DNA of 64,000 nucleotides from Hyphomicrobiales bacterium (GTDB taxonomy: Bacteria; Pseudomonadota; Alphaproteobacteria; Rhizobiales; Rhizobiaceae): the NCBI GenBank assembly GCA_900473205.1, contig UCLB01000023.1, positions 1-64,000 of the forward strand. Direction: 5' to 3'. The notes beneath the pieces were generated by a model. It did no database searches. It was not told the DNA's origin and saw only the letters and a program-made list of their open reading frames with translations. This document shows, one piece after another, positions 1 to 10,553 of the stretch. The position numbers and the translations under genes were made by a program. Every line of letters starts with the position of its first letter. Within the stretch, counting starts at the first letter, position 1.

Positions 1-1250
1 TTGCGGACGACATCACCGGATTGTTCTGCACCGGTGCGAGCACGGGCGACCAGCTGACCGGCCTCCTGAGCACGCTTGGTTGAATCCTTCACCGTCGTGG
101 TGATTTCTTCGAGAGCTGCTGCGGTTTCTTCAACAGACGCTGCCTGCTGCTCGGTGCGCTTGGCCAGATCATCGGCAGCCGAGCGGATTTCATTGGCACC
201 GGCATCGATACCCCGGGCATTTTCCGCCACGCGGCTCAGCGCCGTCTGAAGCTTTTCGGCAGAGGAGTTAAAGTTGCTACGGACGGCATCCAGGTGGGCC
301 GCGAAGGGCTGGCTGATGCGATAGGAGACATCACCGTCTGACAGGCGAGAAAGGGCGGCAGCGAGATTATCGACAGCAAAGCTGGTGTCTGCGGCTTCCT
401 TGGCTTTCTGCTCTTCGCGGGCAATCCGCTCCTTTTCGGATACGCTGCGGTTGGCGTCCGCTTCTGCTTCCAGACGGATTTGCTCTAGAGAATTGTTGCG
501 GAAGACGACAACGTTTTGCGCCATTTTGCCGATTTCATCCTTGCGGTCCGCGCCTGGAATCTCCTGATCGACATGGCCAGATGCCAGCAGAGACATCGAT
601 TCCGTCATGATCTGGAGAGGTTTGATCACCCCCCGCACGATAACAAAGACCGAGGCAGCGGCAAGAGCTAGCGCAATTGCACCGAGAATGGCCAGGCTGG
701 AGAGCAGAAATGTTTCCAGCTGATTGCCGGTTTCCATACCTTCTTCAGCGACGGACAGTTGAAGATCGATGAGCTTGGAGGTGGCATCGCTCAACGGATC
801 GATGATCGCGTAAAGCTGACTATCGGCAAAATTCCCGATGGCTTCCTTGTCCCCGCTGGTCAAAAGCGTAGCCATTCCGCTGATCTTTACATCGGCAGCC
901 TGGCGAAGCCGTTGAAACTCTGTGGCGAGGCGTGTTTCCTCTTCTGTGAGATAGGTAGCGATATAAGCAGACCACGACGTATCAATATCCTTCAGGGCAT
1001 CGCGAATATTCTGCGCACCCTCCTGCCCGCTCATGGTTCCGCCACTTACCTTGTGAACCGTATCTACGATCTTGACGGCGTAATCATCGGAAATGGATTT
1101 CAGCTGCCCCATGGGAACGACACGGTCCATTACGACGCTGCGTAGTAGAGACGAGGTCTCATTAACGGAGTAAAGCGAGAAGAGAGATGTGGCTGCAAGT
1201 ATTGCCACCAGAAGGAACACGCAGGATAGAAGCTTTATGCGTATAGACAT
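1..1250 (-). CDS. methyl-accepting chemotaxis protein, C-terminus cut off by the window edge
   Basis: Transmembrane chemoreceptor that would signal to CheA/CheW. The reading frame is open from ATG at 1250 to base 1 (about 416 codons). Residues 1-30 form a hydrophobic signal-anchor, followed by about 170 residues of helical periplasmic sensor of the four-helix-bundle kind, a second membrane segment and a HAMP-like stretch near 540-660. The conserved signalling helix is entered at about 170, where [12 protein letters not shown], typical of the MCP coiled coil, can be read. A ribosome site AAGAGG lies 7 bases before the ATG. The tip of the signalling domain and the C-terminus lie outside the window. 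Family call is firm; the ligand is unknown. Confidence 0.93.
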   Translation of the reverse strand, partial: MSIRIKLLSCVFLLVAILAATSLFSLYSVNETSSLLRSVVMDRVVPMGQLKSISDDYAVKIVDTVHKVSGGTMSGQEGAQNIRDALKDIDTSWSAYIATYLTEEETRLATEFQRLRQAADVKISGMATLLTSGDKEAIGNFADSQLYAIIDPLSDATSKLIDLQLSVAEEGMETGNQLETFLLSSLAILGAIALALAAASVFVIVRGVIKPLQIMTESMSLLASGHVDQEIPGADRKDEIGKMAQNVVVFRNNSLEQIRLEAEADANRSVSEKERIAREEQKAKEAADTSFAVDNLAAALSRLSDGDVSYRISQPFAAHLDAVRSNFNSSAEKLQTALSRVAENARGIDAGANEIRSAADDLAKRTEQQAASVEETAAALEEITTTVKDSTKRAQEAGQLVARARTGAEQSGDVVR

Positions 1251-1658
1251 GACGATCCTCTTGATTCGAACATCGACCACGGAAACCGGACATTCTCTTC
1301 CGAATAGTCCTTGGAGCATAGAACGTTATGAGCAATAATTGATCTTGACCCGTTAATTAAATCTGAAACATAGTAATTAAGGTGATAATTTAGGCAAATT
1401 GCTCGTAACTTAGCCATTTTGAGAGGGGTCGAACATTTAACGCCCATCAAAAGGCGAAAAATATTTTATTCAGGATGGTGGAAATCCAACTTTCAAGAGA
1501 AAATATAATGGTGACTTAATCAAAGATAGCGCCGTATAAATACTTTACGTTACGTGAACTTAAAAAGCTCCCGTGCTTTTTTTCTACAAAACGCCAATTT
1601 TTGACGCGAAGAGACGTTATCCCCTACCCACGGAACGAAAACTGAGGGGATTTTGATT
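1251..1658. other. AT-rich intergenic region between the chemoreceptor and smc
   Basis: No credible gene. The stretch is clearly more AT-rich than its surroundings and should hold the leftward promoter of the chemoreceptor; I cannot pick a convincing -35/-10 pair. A short hairpin AAAAAGC/GCTTTTT (1562-1568 with 1575-1581) lies about 80 bases past the smc stop and is followed by T residues on both strands. It is a weak terminator candidate because the stem is mostly A-T. Confidence 0.5.
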
Positions 1659-4600
1659 TCAAACAGTCTCGATAAGCCGTTCGGCCATCTGCAAATCGAC
1701 GGAAACGAGTTGCGAGACGCCCTGCTCGGCCATGGTGACGCCGAAGAGGCGATCCATGCGGGCCATGGTGATCGGGTTGTGGGTGATGATGACGAAGCGT
1801 GTTTCGGTGGAGGCAACCATCTCGTCCATCAGGTTGCAGTAACGCTCAACATTGTGGTCGTCGAGCGGTGCGTCCACCTCATCCAGCACGCAAATGGGCG
1901 CGGGGTTGGTGAGGAAGACGGCGAAGATCAGTGCCATGGCGGTCAAGGCCTGCTCGCCGCCTGACAGCAGCGTCATGGTCTGCGGCTTTTTGCCGGGCGG
2001 ACGGGCGAGGATTTCGAGGCCCGCTTCCAGCGGATCGTCGGATTCGATCAGTTGCAGTTCCGCCGTGCCACCACCGAAGAGGTGGGTGAACAGTCGCTGG
2101 AACTGCGTGTTGACGATATCGAAGGCGGCGACCAGACGCTCACGGCCTTCGCGGTTGAGATTGTGGATGCCCGCACGCAGCTTGCGCACCGCATCGATGA
2201 TGTCATCACGTTCCTTGATCAGCGCCGCCAGCTTTTCGGAAAGCTCGGCCTGCTCCTCATCGGCGCGCAGGTTGACCGCGCCGAGCCGCTCGCGCTCCAT
2301 TTTCAGACGGTCGAGGTCGCGCTCGACATCGCGTATTTCGGGCATCGGCGCATCGACTGCGAGACCGGTAAGCCGGAAGGCCATATGAGGCTCGACATTC
2401 AGCGCTTCGCGGATGCGATGCTCGCCTTCCTGACGTTTCTCGCGGGCGGAGACGAGGCGCTCTTCTGCACGGCCACGTTTTTCGCGGGCTTCCGCCAGTT
2501 CCGACAAAGCGATGGTCGCGGTGCGGTCTGCCTCGCGTTGCAGGTTTTCCGCTTCGACCAGTTGGTCGGCAGCCTGTCGCCGTGCTTCCTCGGTCTTTTG
2601 CAGTTGTGTCAGGAGATCGCGGCGCTTCTCATCGAATTCCTCCGGGGCGATATCGAGTTCGGCCAACTCGTCGCGGGCTTCGTCTTCGCGCTCACGCAAG
2701 GTAGCGATATGGCCGCTGGCGCTGGCGGCGCGGGCCTGCCATGTGGAGCGCTCCTGCGCGATGGCATTGATGCGGCGCTGGCGGGCTTCCGCCTCGCGGT
2801 TCAGGCCTTCATGCTTTGCGCGGGCTTCGGCCACAAGGCTACGATCGGTCGCGACCTCCAACTGGCTTTCGCGCAGGCGCAGATCGAGATCGGAAAGATC
2901 GGCAGCGTCTTCCAGCTCGATACGGGCATTTTCTTCCTGAACGGCGATGTCTTCGATCTGGCCGCTGATCTGATTGATCGCTTCGGAGACGACATCACGA
3001 CGGCGCAGCAGATCGCCGGAGGCGCGTTCGGCCATGGAAAGTGCATCGCGGGCTTCGACCAGTTGGCGCGACGCAAGGCGGCTGCGTTCGCGCGCATCGG
3101 CAAGCTGACTTTCCACCAGACGAATTTCGTCGGCGCTGGCGGCAAGCTGCTCTTCCGCTTCCTCCAAGGCGTAACGCGCCTCTTCGACCTCATTTTCCAG
3201 CTCGGCCAGACGGTTTTTCTGGGCCAACCGAAGTGCGGCATTTCCGGGCGCATCGGCACTGGTGATATGGCCGTCCCAGCGAAACAGCGCGCCATCCTTG
3301 GTGACGAGACGCTGGCCGGGTTTCAGTGCAGGCATCAAGCGTTTGGCGTCATCGGCGTTTGAAACGATACCCGTCTGGCGCAGCGTGCGTTTCAGTGCTT
3401 CCGGTCCCGCGACATGCGTCAGCAGGGATAAAACGCCATCCGGCAGCGACGGATCACCGGCACCTTCTCCATTGGCGGTCCAATAGGCCGGGGCGGCGGG
3501 GTCGAGCGGGCTTTCGAGATCATCGCCCAAGGCAGCGCCGAGGGCCGCTTCAAAGCCGCGATCCACCTTCAGCTCTTCCGCAACCGGCGTAAACGAGCCG
3601 GAGACGGCACCGGCGGCCAGCATTTTGGAGATGGTGCGCGCTTCGGTTTCCAGCGCATTGAGGCGGCTGCGGGCGGCTTCCACCGGGCCACGCGCCATGG
3701 TTTCCGCCGAACGGGCCTCTGCTACCGCAGTTTCAGCCTCTTCCACCACGATCAGCGCGTCTTCGACGGTGATTTCGGCGGCTTCCACACTTTCGCGTTT
3801 TTCCGAAGGATCCGGCAGGCCGGAGAGCTTTTCGTCTATGTTGTCGATTTCGGCAGACGCTTCTGCGGACTGGCGTTCCAGCCGCGCTTTCCGGTCGGCC
3901 AGATCGCGGATGGTGCGTTCCAGCTGCGTGCGGCTGGCGGAGGCTTCGGCGCGTTCTGCGGTCAGGGCGGCGAAAACGCGTTCGCTTTCGGCAAGCTTGG
4001 CGGCGGCGTCTTCGAAAGCCTCACGGGTTTCTTCGGAGGTGCGACCCGCGTCAGCCAGAATTTCGAGGATTTCGGCTTCTTCCGAATCCAGACGCGCAAG
4101 GATTTCGGCATTGTCGGACACCATGCGCTCTTCGCGCTCGATATCCTCACCCAATTGCGCTAGGCGACGGGCAAGCTCATCGCGGCGGCGCAGGATGCGG
4201 TTGGTTTCTTCATCCAACTGCGTGCGGGCAATTTGCAGGCGTTGCAGAGCGGCTGCGACCTTGGCTTCGTTTTCACGCAGTTCCGGCAGCTTGAAGCTGG
4301 CAAGCCCCTGCGCCTTCGCCGCTTCCATCTGCCGCTGCGCCTTTTCGGCCACCGCATTGGTGGCCTGATTGAGCGCGCTTTCCGCCTCGCCTTCGGCCTG
4401 CTTGGCTTCCACCCAGCGGATATGCAGCAGGGTCGCTTCGCGAGCGCGGATATCAGCCGACAGCATCTTGAAGCGGTTGGCCTGACGCGCCTGTCGCTTC
4501 AGGCTTTCGATCTGGCTTTCCAATTGCGCGGTAACGTCTTCCAGCCGTTCCAGATTGGCCTCGGCCGCGCGCAGGCGCAATTCTGCTTCATGACGGCGCG

Positions 4601-5123
4601 AATGCAGCCCGGAAATGCCAGCCGCCTCTTCCAGCAACTGCCGACGGGCCTGCGGCTTGGCGTTGATGAGCTCACCGATGCGCCCCTGCCCCACCATGGA
4701 GGGCGAGCGTGCGCCGGTGGAGGCATCGGCGAATAGAAGCTGCACATCCTTAGCGCGGGCTTCCTTGCCGTTGATGCGATAGACCGAGCCGTTCTCGCGC
4801 TCAATGCGGCGCGTGACCTGAATTTCATCGGCATCGTTGAAGGCGGCAGGTGCGGTGCGGTCGGAATTGTCGAGGTAAAGACCGACTTCGGCGGTATTGC
4901 GGGCCGGGCGGTTGCCGGAGCCGGAGAAGATGACGTCATCCATGCCGGATGCGCGCATGTTCTTGTAGGAGTTTTCGCCCATCACCCAGCGAAGCGCTTC
5001 GACAAGGTTGGACTTGCCGCAGCCATTGGGACCGACGACGCCGGTCAGGCCGGGCTCGATGATGAATTCTGAAGGCTCCACGAAGGATTTGAAGCCGAGC
5101 AGGCGCAGCTTGTTGAACTTCAT
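1659..5123 (-). CDS. smc: chromosome segregation ATPase SMC
   Basis: Structural-maintenance-of-chromosomes ATPase that dimerises, entraps DNA and organises and segregates the nucleoid. The 1154 residues match the family length. The N-terminal head carries Walker A GPNGCGKS at residues 31-38. Two long Glu/Arg/Ala-rich coiled-coil arms flank a hinge near residues 510-650. The C-terminal head has the signature LSGGEQ at 1053 and Walker B VLDE with Asp1081 and Glu1082. It is transcribed leftward after the DsbA-like gene's terminator, so it probably has its own promoter near 5130. The long opposite-strand frames inside it are high-GC artefacts. scpA and scpB, the usual partners, are not in this window. 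Confidence 0.98.
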   Translation of the reverse strand: MKFNKLRLLGFKSFVEPSEFIIEPGLTGVVGPNGCGKSNLVEALRWVMGENSYKNMRASGMDDVIFSGSGNRPARNTAEVGLYLDNSDRTAPAAFNDADEIQVTRRIERENGSVYRINGKEARAKDVQLLFADASTGARSPSMVGQGRIGELINAKPQARRQLLEEAAGISGLHSRRHEAELRLRAAEANLERLEDVTAQLESQIESLKRQARQANRFKMLSADIRAREATLLHIRWVEAKQAEGEAESALNQATNAVAEKAQRQMEAAKAQGLASFKLPELRENEAKVAAALQRLQIARTQLDEETNRILRRRDELARRLAQLGEDIEREERMVSDNAEILARLDSEEAEILEILADAGRTSEETREAFEDAAAKLAESERVFAALTAERAEASASRTQLERTIRDLADRKARLERQSAEASAEIDNIDEKLSGLPDPSEKRESVEAAEITVEDALIVVEEAETAVAEARSAETMARGPVEAARSRLNALETEARTISKMLAAGAVSGSFTPVAEELKVDRGFEAALGAALGDDLESPLDPAAPAYWTANGEGAGDPSLPDGVLSLLTHVAGPEALKRTLRQTGIVSNADDAKRLMPALKPGQRLVTKDGALFRWDGHITSADAPGNAALRLAQKNRLAELENEVEEARYALEEAEEQLAASADEIRLVESQLADARERSRLASRQLVEARDALSMAERASGDLLRRRDVVSEAINQISGQIEDIAVQEENARIELEDAADLSDLDLRLRESQLEVATDRSLVAEARAKHEGLNREAEARQRRINAIAQERSTWQARAASASGHIATLREREDEARDELAELDIAPEEFDEKRRDLLTQLQKTEEARRQAADQLVEAENLQREADRTATIALSELAEAREKRGRAEERLVSAREKRQEGEHRIREALNVEPHMAFRLTGLAVDAPMPEIRDVERDLDRLKMERERLGAVNLRADEEQAELSEKLAALIKERDDIIDAVRKLRAGIHNLNREGRERLVAAFDIVNTQFQRLFTHLFGGGTAELQLIESDDPLEAGLEILARPPGKKPQTMTLLSGGEQALTAMALIFAVFLTNPAPICVLDEVDAPLDDHNVERYCNLMDEMVASTETRFVIITHNPITMARMDRLFGVTMAEQGVSQLVSVDLQMAERLIETV

Positions 5124-5143
5124 GCTGCGGCCTCAATAACGAA

Positions 5144-5180
5144 AAAAACGGGCGCACGGAAACATCCGTCGCCCGTTTTT
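5144..5180. terminator. bidirectional hairpin terminator between the dsbA-like gene and smc
   Basis: Left arm AAAAACGGGCG at 5144-5154 pairs exactly with CGCCCGTTTTT at 5170-5180. An inner ACGGA/TCCGT stem closes on an AACA loop with one bulged base. A T-run follows on both strands. It lies 16 bases past the stop of the leftward DsbA-like gene, so it most likely terminates that gene before smc. Confidence 0.85.
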
Positions 5181-5195
5181 AACCGGTAACGTCTT

Positions 5196-5876
5196 TTAGA
5201 GAAGGCTGTCGACAAGAGCCGACATGGATTCAACAGACATGTCTCCAGCGTAGCGCTTTCCATTGATGATGAAGGTTGGGGTCGAGTTGACGCCAAACTC
5301 CGTCGCACCGCGTTGCATCGTTGCGTTCACATCATCCAGAAGCTTCTGGTTCGTCAAGCAGGCCTCGAATGTCTCCTGTGAAAAACCGGCCAGTTTCGAC
5401 ATTTGCAGCAGTGCTGCGCGGGCATCCTGCGCGGTTGCCCATGTCTGCTGCTGTTTGAACAGCATGGAGACGAACGGGTAATACTGCTGCTCAGGTGCGC
5501 AACGGGCCAGCATGAAGGCAGCGGCAGCGCGCGGATCGAACGGGAATTCGCGGATGATGAAGTAGACCTTGCCGGTGTCGATATACTTCTTCTTGATTTC
5601 TTCGAAGGTCGTGTTGTGGAAATGCGCGCAGTGCGGGCATGTCATCGACATATATTCGACAATCTTAACCGGTGCATTCGCATCACCCAGCGCACGGTCC
5701 GGCAGCGGACCCGGCTTCAGCACTTCGGCCATGTCCACATTGCCGGAGGATTCAGGCAGATCCTGTGCAAGGGCGGCAGTTGGTGTCAGAGCAAAAGGAA
5801 GTGCCGCGGCAACTGCAGCGAGAGCAACACCGCCAAGAAGGCTGCGGCGGGTGATATTAAATTCGGGAAAATGCAT
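5196..5876 (-). CDS. Tat-exported DsbA-family thiol-disulfide oxidoreductase
   Basis: Periplasmic thioredoxin-fold protein expected to form or isomerise disulfide bonds. I chose ATG at 5876 (226 residues) because AGGTG lies 7 bases before it and the protein then opens with a twin-arginine signal ITRRSLLGG (Arg10-Arg11), a hydrophobic stretch and an ALA cleavage site near residue 37. The redox motif CPHC is at residues 80-83 and a cis-Pro-type TPTF occurs near the C-terminus. An upstream ATG at 5939 gives a poorer N-terminus. A Tat signal suggests folding before export. The setting dsbA-like/DUF721/mutY is conserved in alphaproteobacteria. The natural substrate cannot be read from sequence. 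Confidence 0.9.
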   Translation of the reverse strand: MHFPEFNITRRSLLGGVALAAVAAALPFALTPTAALAQDLPESSGNVDMAEVLKPGPLPDRALGDANAPVKIVEYMSMTCPHCAHFHNTTFEEIKKKYIDTGKVYFIIREFPFDPRAAAAFMLARCAPEQQYYPFVSMLFKQQQTWATAQDARAALLQMSKLAGFSQETFEACLTNQKLLDDVNATMQRGATEFGVNSTPTFIINGKRYAGDMSVESMSALVDSLL

Positions 5877-6013
5877 GAAAGCACCTGTTTGTGAAAGACT
5901 CAATTGTCTGCGATTCCGATATAGCGGCAACCTGTTCATAACAAGCGGCCATTTCTTTTCTTCTTGTCAAAGAATTGTGACCAGTCAAGGACAGTGCTGA
6001 TTTTCAGCCTGCT

Positions 6014-6523
6014 TCAAATCGTCCGGCCCGCTTTTCGTTTCTGCATAACGGCGGTTCCCAAACGCTCCACCGCCTTGCGCAAAGCCTCGCTTTCAATGCC
6101 CTCCATCATGCCTTCCAGCCGCCTGGCGGCATCGCCGCGCAAGGGCTGCGGCTTGGGGCGACGGTTCAGCGTTTGCGATACAGGTTTCTGCACGATCCTG
6201 ATCTGGCGCACGGCGGGAAAGCCGAAAAAACCGTTGATGCGGGAAATAAGCTCACCCTGCGCATGGGTCAGAAACAGCGCGCGCGCACCTTCGCAGGCGA
6301 TGGTCAGAACGCCGGGCTGATAGCCGCCACGATCCGGCCCCTCGTCACGGCGCGGCCAGGTGATTTTTTCCGGGCGGGTGCAATCGGCAAAATCGCTTCC
6401 TGCAATTTCATCCCAGGAGCCGAGCAAAGACGTGCTGATTCCCGCTCTTTTTGCCAGAACAGGATCGATGATGCCGTTTGCGATTTCGGCAATCTGTATA
6501 ACGCCTTTGCGGGGCTTTTTCAT
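6014..6523 (-). CDS. DUF721 / DciA-family protein
   Basis: 169-residue DUF721 protein. DciA members load or regulate the replicative helicase DnaB in bacteria lacking DnaC-type loaders. The N-terminal half has the family pattern around LGSWDEIAG and the hydrophobic strand PGVLTIACEG followed by a helix ending LISRINGFFG. The C-terminus is a basic tail. The start at 6523 is preceded by AGAGGTG at good spacing; an upstream in-frame ATG at 6622 would run into mutY. It is divergent from mutY and next to the DsbA-like gene. Helicase loading is inferred from the family; no DnaB gene is nearby. Confidence 0.85.
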   Translation of the reverse strand: MKKPRKGVIQIAEIANGIIDPVLAKRAGISTSLLGSWDEIAGSDFADCTRPEKITWPRRDEGPDRGGYQPGVLTIACEGARALFLTHAQGELISRINGFFGFPAVRQIRIVQKPVSQTLNRRPKPQPLRGDAARRLEGMMEGIESEALRKAVERLGTAVMQKRKAGRTI

Positions 6524-6620
6524 TCTCACCTCTGCAACTCTTTTTACCCGGAAGCGATGGGCTTGATCAGCGCAAGCGGATGAACCAAGTATAGGCGCAA
6601 TACGAGGGCCACAGCAAACC

Positions 6621-7721
6621 ATGCTTCATAAAATCGAAAACCCGCCTTATGCGGACATGCTGCTGGCATGGTACGACCGACACCACCGCGACCTACCCTG
6701 GCGCACCTCGCCTCCGATGACGGCCAAGGGTTTGCGGGCCAATCCCTACCATGTCTGGCTGTCGGAAGTGATGCTGCAACAGACCACCGTGCAGGCGGTG
6801 AAGCCCTACTTCGCAAAGTTTCTGACGCTATGGCCGAAGGTCGAGGATCTGGCCGCCGCTCCCAGTGAGGACGTGATGGCCGCGTGGGCGGGGCTTGGCT
6901 ATTATGCCCGCGCGCGTAACCTGAAGAAATGCGCCGAAGCCGTTGCCAACGAACATGGCGGCGTGTTTCCCGATACCGAGGAGGGCTTGAAGAAGCTTCC
7001 CGGCATTGGTGATTATACAGCGGCAGCCGTTGCGGCCATTGCCTTCAACCGGCAATCAGCAGTGCTGGATGGCAATGTGGAGCGGGTGATTTCGCGCCTG
7101 TTTTGCATCGACGCACCGCTGCCCGGCTCCAAGGGCGTCATGCGGGCGAAGGTGGCGGAAATTACGCCTGCCGACCGTCCGGGAGATTTTGCGCAGGCGA
7201 TGATGGACCTTGGCGCGACCATCTGTACGCCGAAGCGCCCGGCCTGCGCGCTCTGTCCGTTCAACAGCCACTGTCTGGCGCTGGCGCAAGATGAGCCGGA
7301 GCGTTTTCCGGTCAAGGCGGCAAGGAAGGACAAGCCGGTGCGCGTGGGTGCCGCTTTCGTGGCGGTGAACGACAAAGGCGAAATTCTGCTGCGCCGCCGT
7401 GTCGAGACCGGGCTGCTGGGCGGCATGACGGAGGTGCCGACAACGGCATGGACAGCGCGGATCGATGGCGGCACAGGCACAGAGCATGCGCCCTTCGATG
7501 CTGAGTGGGAAGCGGCGGGAACAATCGTCCACGTCTTCACCCATTTCGAGCTTCGGCTTTCCATTTTCCGCGCAAAGGTTTCCGGCAGCGTGAAACCGGG
7601 CGCCAATGACGAATGGTGGGAGCCGGTCACAAATCTTGATGCGCAGGCCCTGCCGACGGTGATGAAAAAAGCCATCTCTCAGGCTATTCCTTTCGCATTC
7701 GATAAAAGCAGGAAAAATTGA
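6621..7721 (+). CDS. mutY: A/G-specific adenine DNA glycosylase MutY
   Basis: Removes adenine mispaired with 8-oxoguanine during base-excision repair. The 366 residues show every expected element: the catalytic-region Glu in SEVMLQQT (Glu49), the helix-hairpin-helix LPGIGDYTAAAV near 126-137, the essential Asp150 in VLDGNVERV, and the four iron-sulfur cysteines 202, 209, 212 and 218 spaced C-x6-C-x2-C-x5-C. The C-terminal third is the Nudix-like domain that recognises 8-oxoG. The stop overlaps by one base the start of the HAD gene (TGATG), so the two are probably translationally coupled. Confidence 0.97.
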   Translation: MLHKIENPPYADMLLAWYDRHHRDLPWRTSPPMTAKGLRANPYHVWLSEVMLQQTTVQAVKPYFAKFLTLWPKVEDLAAAPSEDVMAAWAGLGYYARARNLKKCAEAVANEHGGVFPDTEEGLKKLPGIGDYTAAAVAAIAFNRQSAVLDGNVERVISRLFCIDAPLPGSKGVMRAKVAEITPADRPGDFAQAMMDLGATICTPKRPACALCPFNSHCLALAQDEPERFPVKAARKDKPVRVGAAFVAVNDKGEILLRRRVETGLLGGMTEVPTTAWTARIDGGTGTEHAPFDAEWEAAGTIVHVFTHFELRLSIFRAKVSGSVKPGANDEWWEPVTNLDAQALPTVMKKAISQAIPFAFDKSRKN

Positions 7722-8332
7722 TGACCAAGATCAATCACATCGTTTTCGACATCGGCAAGGTTCTCATCCATTACGACCCGAACATTCCCTACAGCCGCAT
7801 CATTCCCGATGAGAAAGAGCGGGCATGGTTCTTCGAAAACGTCTGCACACATGAATGGAATCTGGAGCAGGACCGGGGCCGCACATGGGCGGATGCCGAA
7901 GCGCTGCTTTTGCAGGACCACCCCGAACATGAAGAGACGATCCGCGCTTTTCGCCTGCACTGGCATGAAATGGTCTCGCATTCCTATGACGATTCGGTCG
8001 CGATCCTCAAAGGCCTGATCGATGGTGGTCACGATGTGACCATGTTGACCAATTTTGCCTCCGACACGTTTCGTGAAGCGCAGAAGATGTATCCCTTCCT
8101 TACCCTGTCACGCGGCGTGACCGTGTCGGGCGATGTTGGTCTGATCAAGCCCGATGTGGCGATTTATGAATTGCATGCACAGACCTTTGGCCTCGACCCG
8201 GCGAGCAGCATTTTCATCGATGACTCGCTGCCGAATGTCGAAGGCGCAAAAGCTGCCGGATGGCAGGCCGTGCATTTTACCGGTGCTGAGAAGCTGAAGG
8301 CCGATCTGGCCGAATTCGGCATCAAGGCCTGA
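7721..8332 (+). CDS. HAD-family (subfamily IA) hydrolase
   Basis: 203-residue haloacid-dehalogenase-fold phosphatase. Motif I is FDIGKVL (the DxG variant also seen in YihX-like sugar-phosphate phosphatases), motif II is the TNF around residue 110, the motif III lysine is in GLIKPD, and motif IV is the FIDDS stretch. ATG at 7721 overlaps the mutY stop and has AGGAAAA just upstream; a TTG one codon earlier is less likely. The likely operon is mutY-HAD-monooxygenase. The substrate is unknown, and replacement of the second Asp by Gly does not by itself prove inactivity. Confidence 0.88.
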   Translation: MTKINHIVFDIGKVLIHYDPNIPYSRIIPDEKERAWFFENVCTHEWNLEQDRGRTWADAEALLLQDHPEHEETIRAFRLHWHEMVSHSYDDSVAILKGLIDGGHDVTMLTNFASDTFREAQKMYPFLTLSRGVTVSGDVGLIKPDVAIYELHAQTFGLDPASSIFIDDSLPNVEGAKAAGWQAVHFTGAEKLKADLAEFGIKA

Positions 8333-8351
8333 TATCCGGGAACCACAAACC

Positions 8352-8639
8352 ATGTCTGACGAAAAGATTTATCTGCAAGGCCATATCGATGTTCCGCCAG
8401 ATCGCAGGCAAGCCGTGGCCGACGCGTTGCCGCTGCACATAGAGCTCACCCTTGCCGAGCCGGGCTGCATGGCCTTCGAAGTCGTACCCAGCCCTGTTAT
8501 CGAAGGGCGATATCTCGTCTCGGAAATATTTTCAGATCAGGCCGCGTTCGACGCCCATCAACAGCGCATCAAAAGCTCAGATTGGTTTGCGGTGACACAG
8601 GGAATTCCACGCGATTACAGCATTCGCAAAGGCGAATAG
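8352..8639 (+). CDS. putative quinol monooxygenase (antibiotic biosynthesis monooxygenase fold)
   Basis: 95-residue protein with the small ABM/YgiN-like ferredoxin-type fold. An opening strand YLQGHIDVPP is followed by a long helix with leading LPLHIELTLAEPGCMAFEV, then YLVSEIFSDQAAFDAHQQ, the usual ABM helix motif. Such proteins oxidise quinols or serve in small-molecule turnover, and many have no assigned substrate. It lies 19 bases after the HAD gene and probably ends the mutY operon. A GC-rich hairpin GGCCGC-GCGGCC at 8711-8724 followed by ATTTGTT could act as a weak terminator. Confidence 0.8.
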   Translation: MSDEKIYLQGHIDVPPDRRQAVADALPLHIELTLAEPGCMAFEVVPSPVIEGRYLVSEIFSDQAAFDAHQQRIKSSDWFAVTQGIPRDYSIRKGE

Positions 8640-9061
8640 ACATCGTTGAGCGTGGGGAAAGAGAATGTCTGGTGCAGGCGAAAATGGCGGTCTTCAACCT
8701 GCACCAGTCCGGCCGCAAGCGGCCAGATTTGTTAATGTCATATTGGGAAAAATGCCGCTTTCTTATTCTGGCATCTGAATGACGCGAAGCCCGGCGGGAC
8801 CTCGGTATCGATGCGTTATGCGGCTTGATTGTCTCTCCCTTGGACAAAATAGCTACACACCCTTACTTGCTCCAAACTTGCCATGCAATTGATATATTTT
8901 GGAAAATGCGGTTATGATGAATAACGAATATACCAATGCCCGGCGATCAGGGAGCGCCGGGCATTGGTCACTCTTCATCCGGGACTGAAGGTACTAAAAC
9001 CGGATGAAGTATATGAGGCCACAAAGGGCCTTTCTGGTAAGGCGAAGCGGTGGATCGCTTT
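8640..9061. other. intergenic region between convergent genes, with three hairpins
   Basis: No supportable gene on either strand. Three inverted repeats stand out: CTGGTGCAGG (8669-8678) with its complement at 8698-8707; GGCCGC/GCGGCC at 8711-8724; and the perfect 14-bp hairpin at 8932-8968 listed separately. The genes on both sides transcribe towards this region, so termination is the natural role. Confidence 0.5.
8932..8968. terminator. perfect 14-bp hairpin downstream of ccrM
   Basis: ACCAATGCCCGGCG (8932-8945) pairs without mismatch with 8955-8968 around a 9-base loop. It begins about 93 bases beyond the leftward ccrM stop. No long T-run follows on either strand, although the leftward side is T-rich (TATATTCGTTATTC), so it is a hairpin with possible terminator or mRNA-stabilising function rather than a textbook terminator. 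Confidence 0.5.

Positions 9062-10553
<1,492 letters not shown>

Noticed and set aside
2052-3362. 436-codon rightward frame opposite smc
   Set aside because: Antisense to the SMC coiled coil, with no ribosome site or homology pattern. The same applies to the frames at 4233-4736 and 3625-4368.
8569-8847. 92-codon leftward frame after the quinol monooxygenase gene
   Set aside because: Overlaps the end of that gene on the opposite strand, no ribosome site, basic low-complexity composition.
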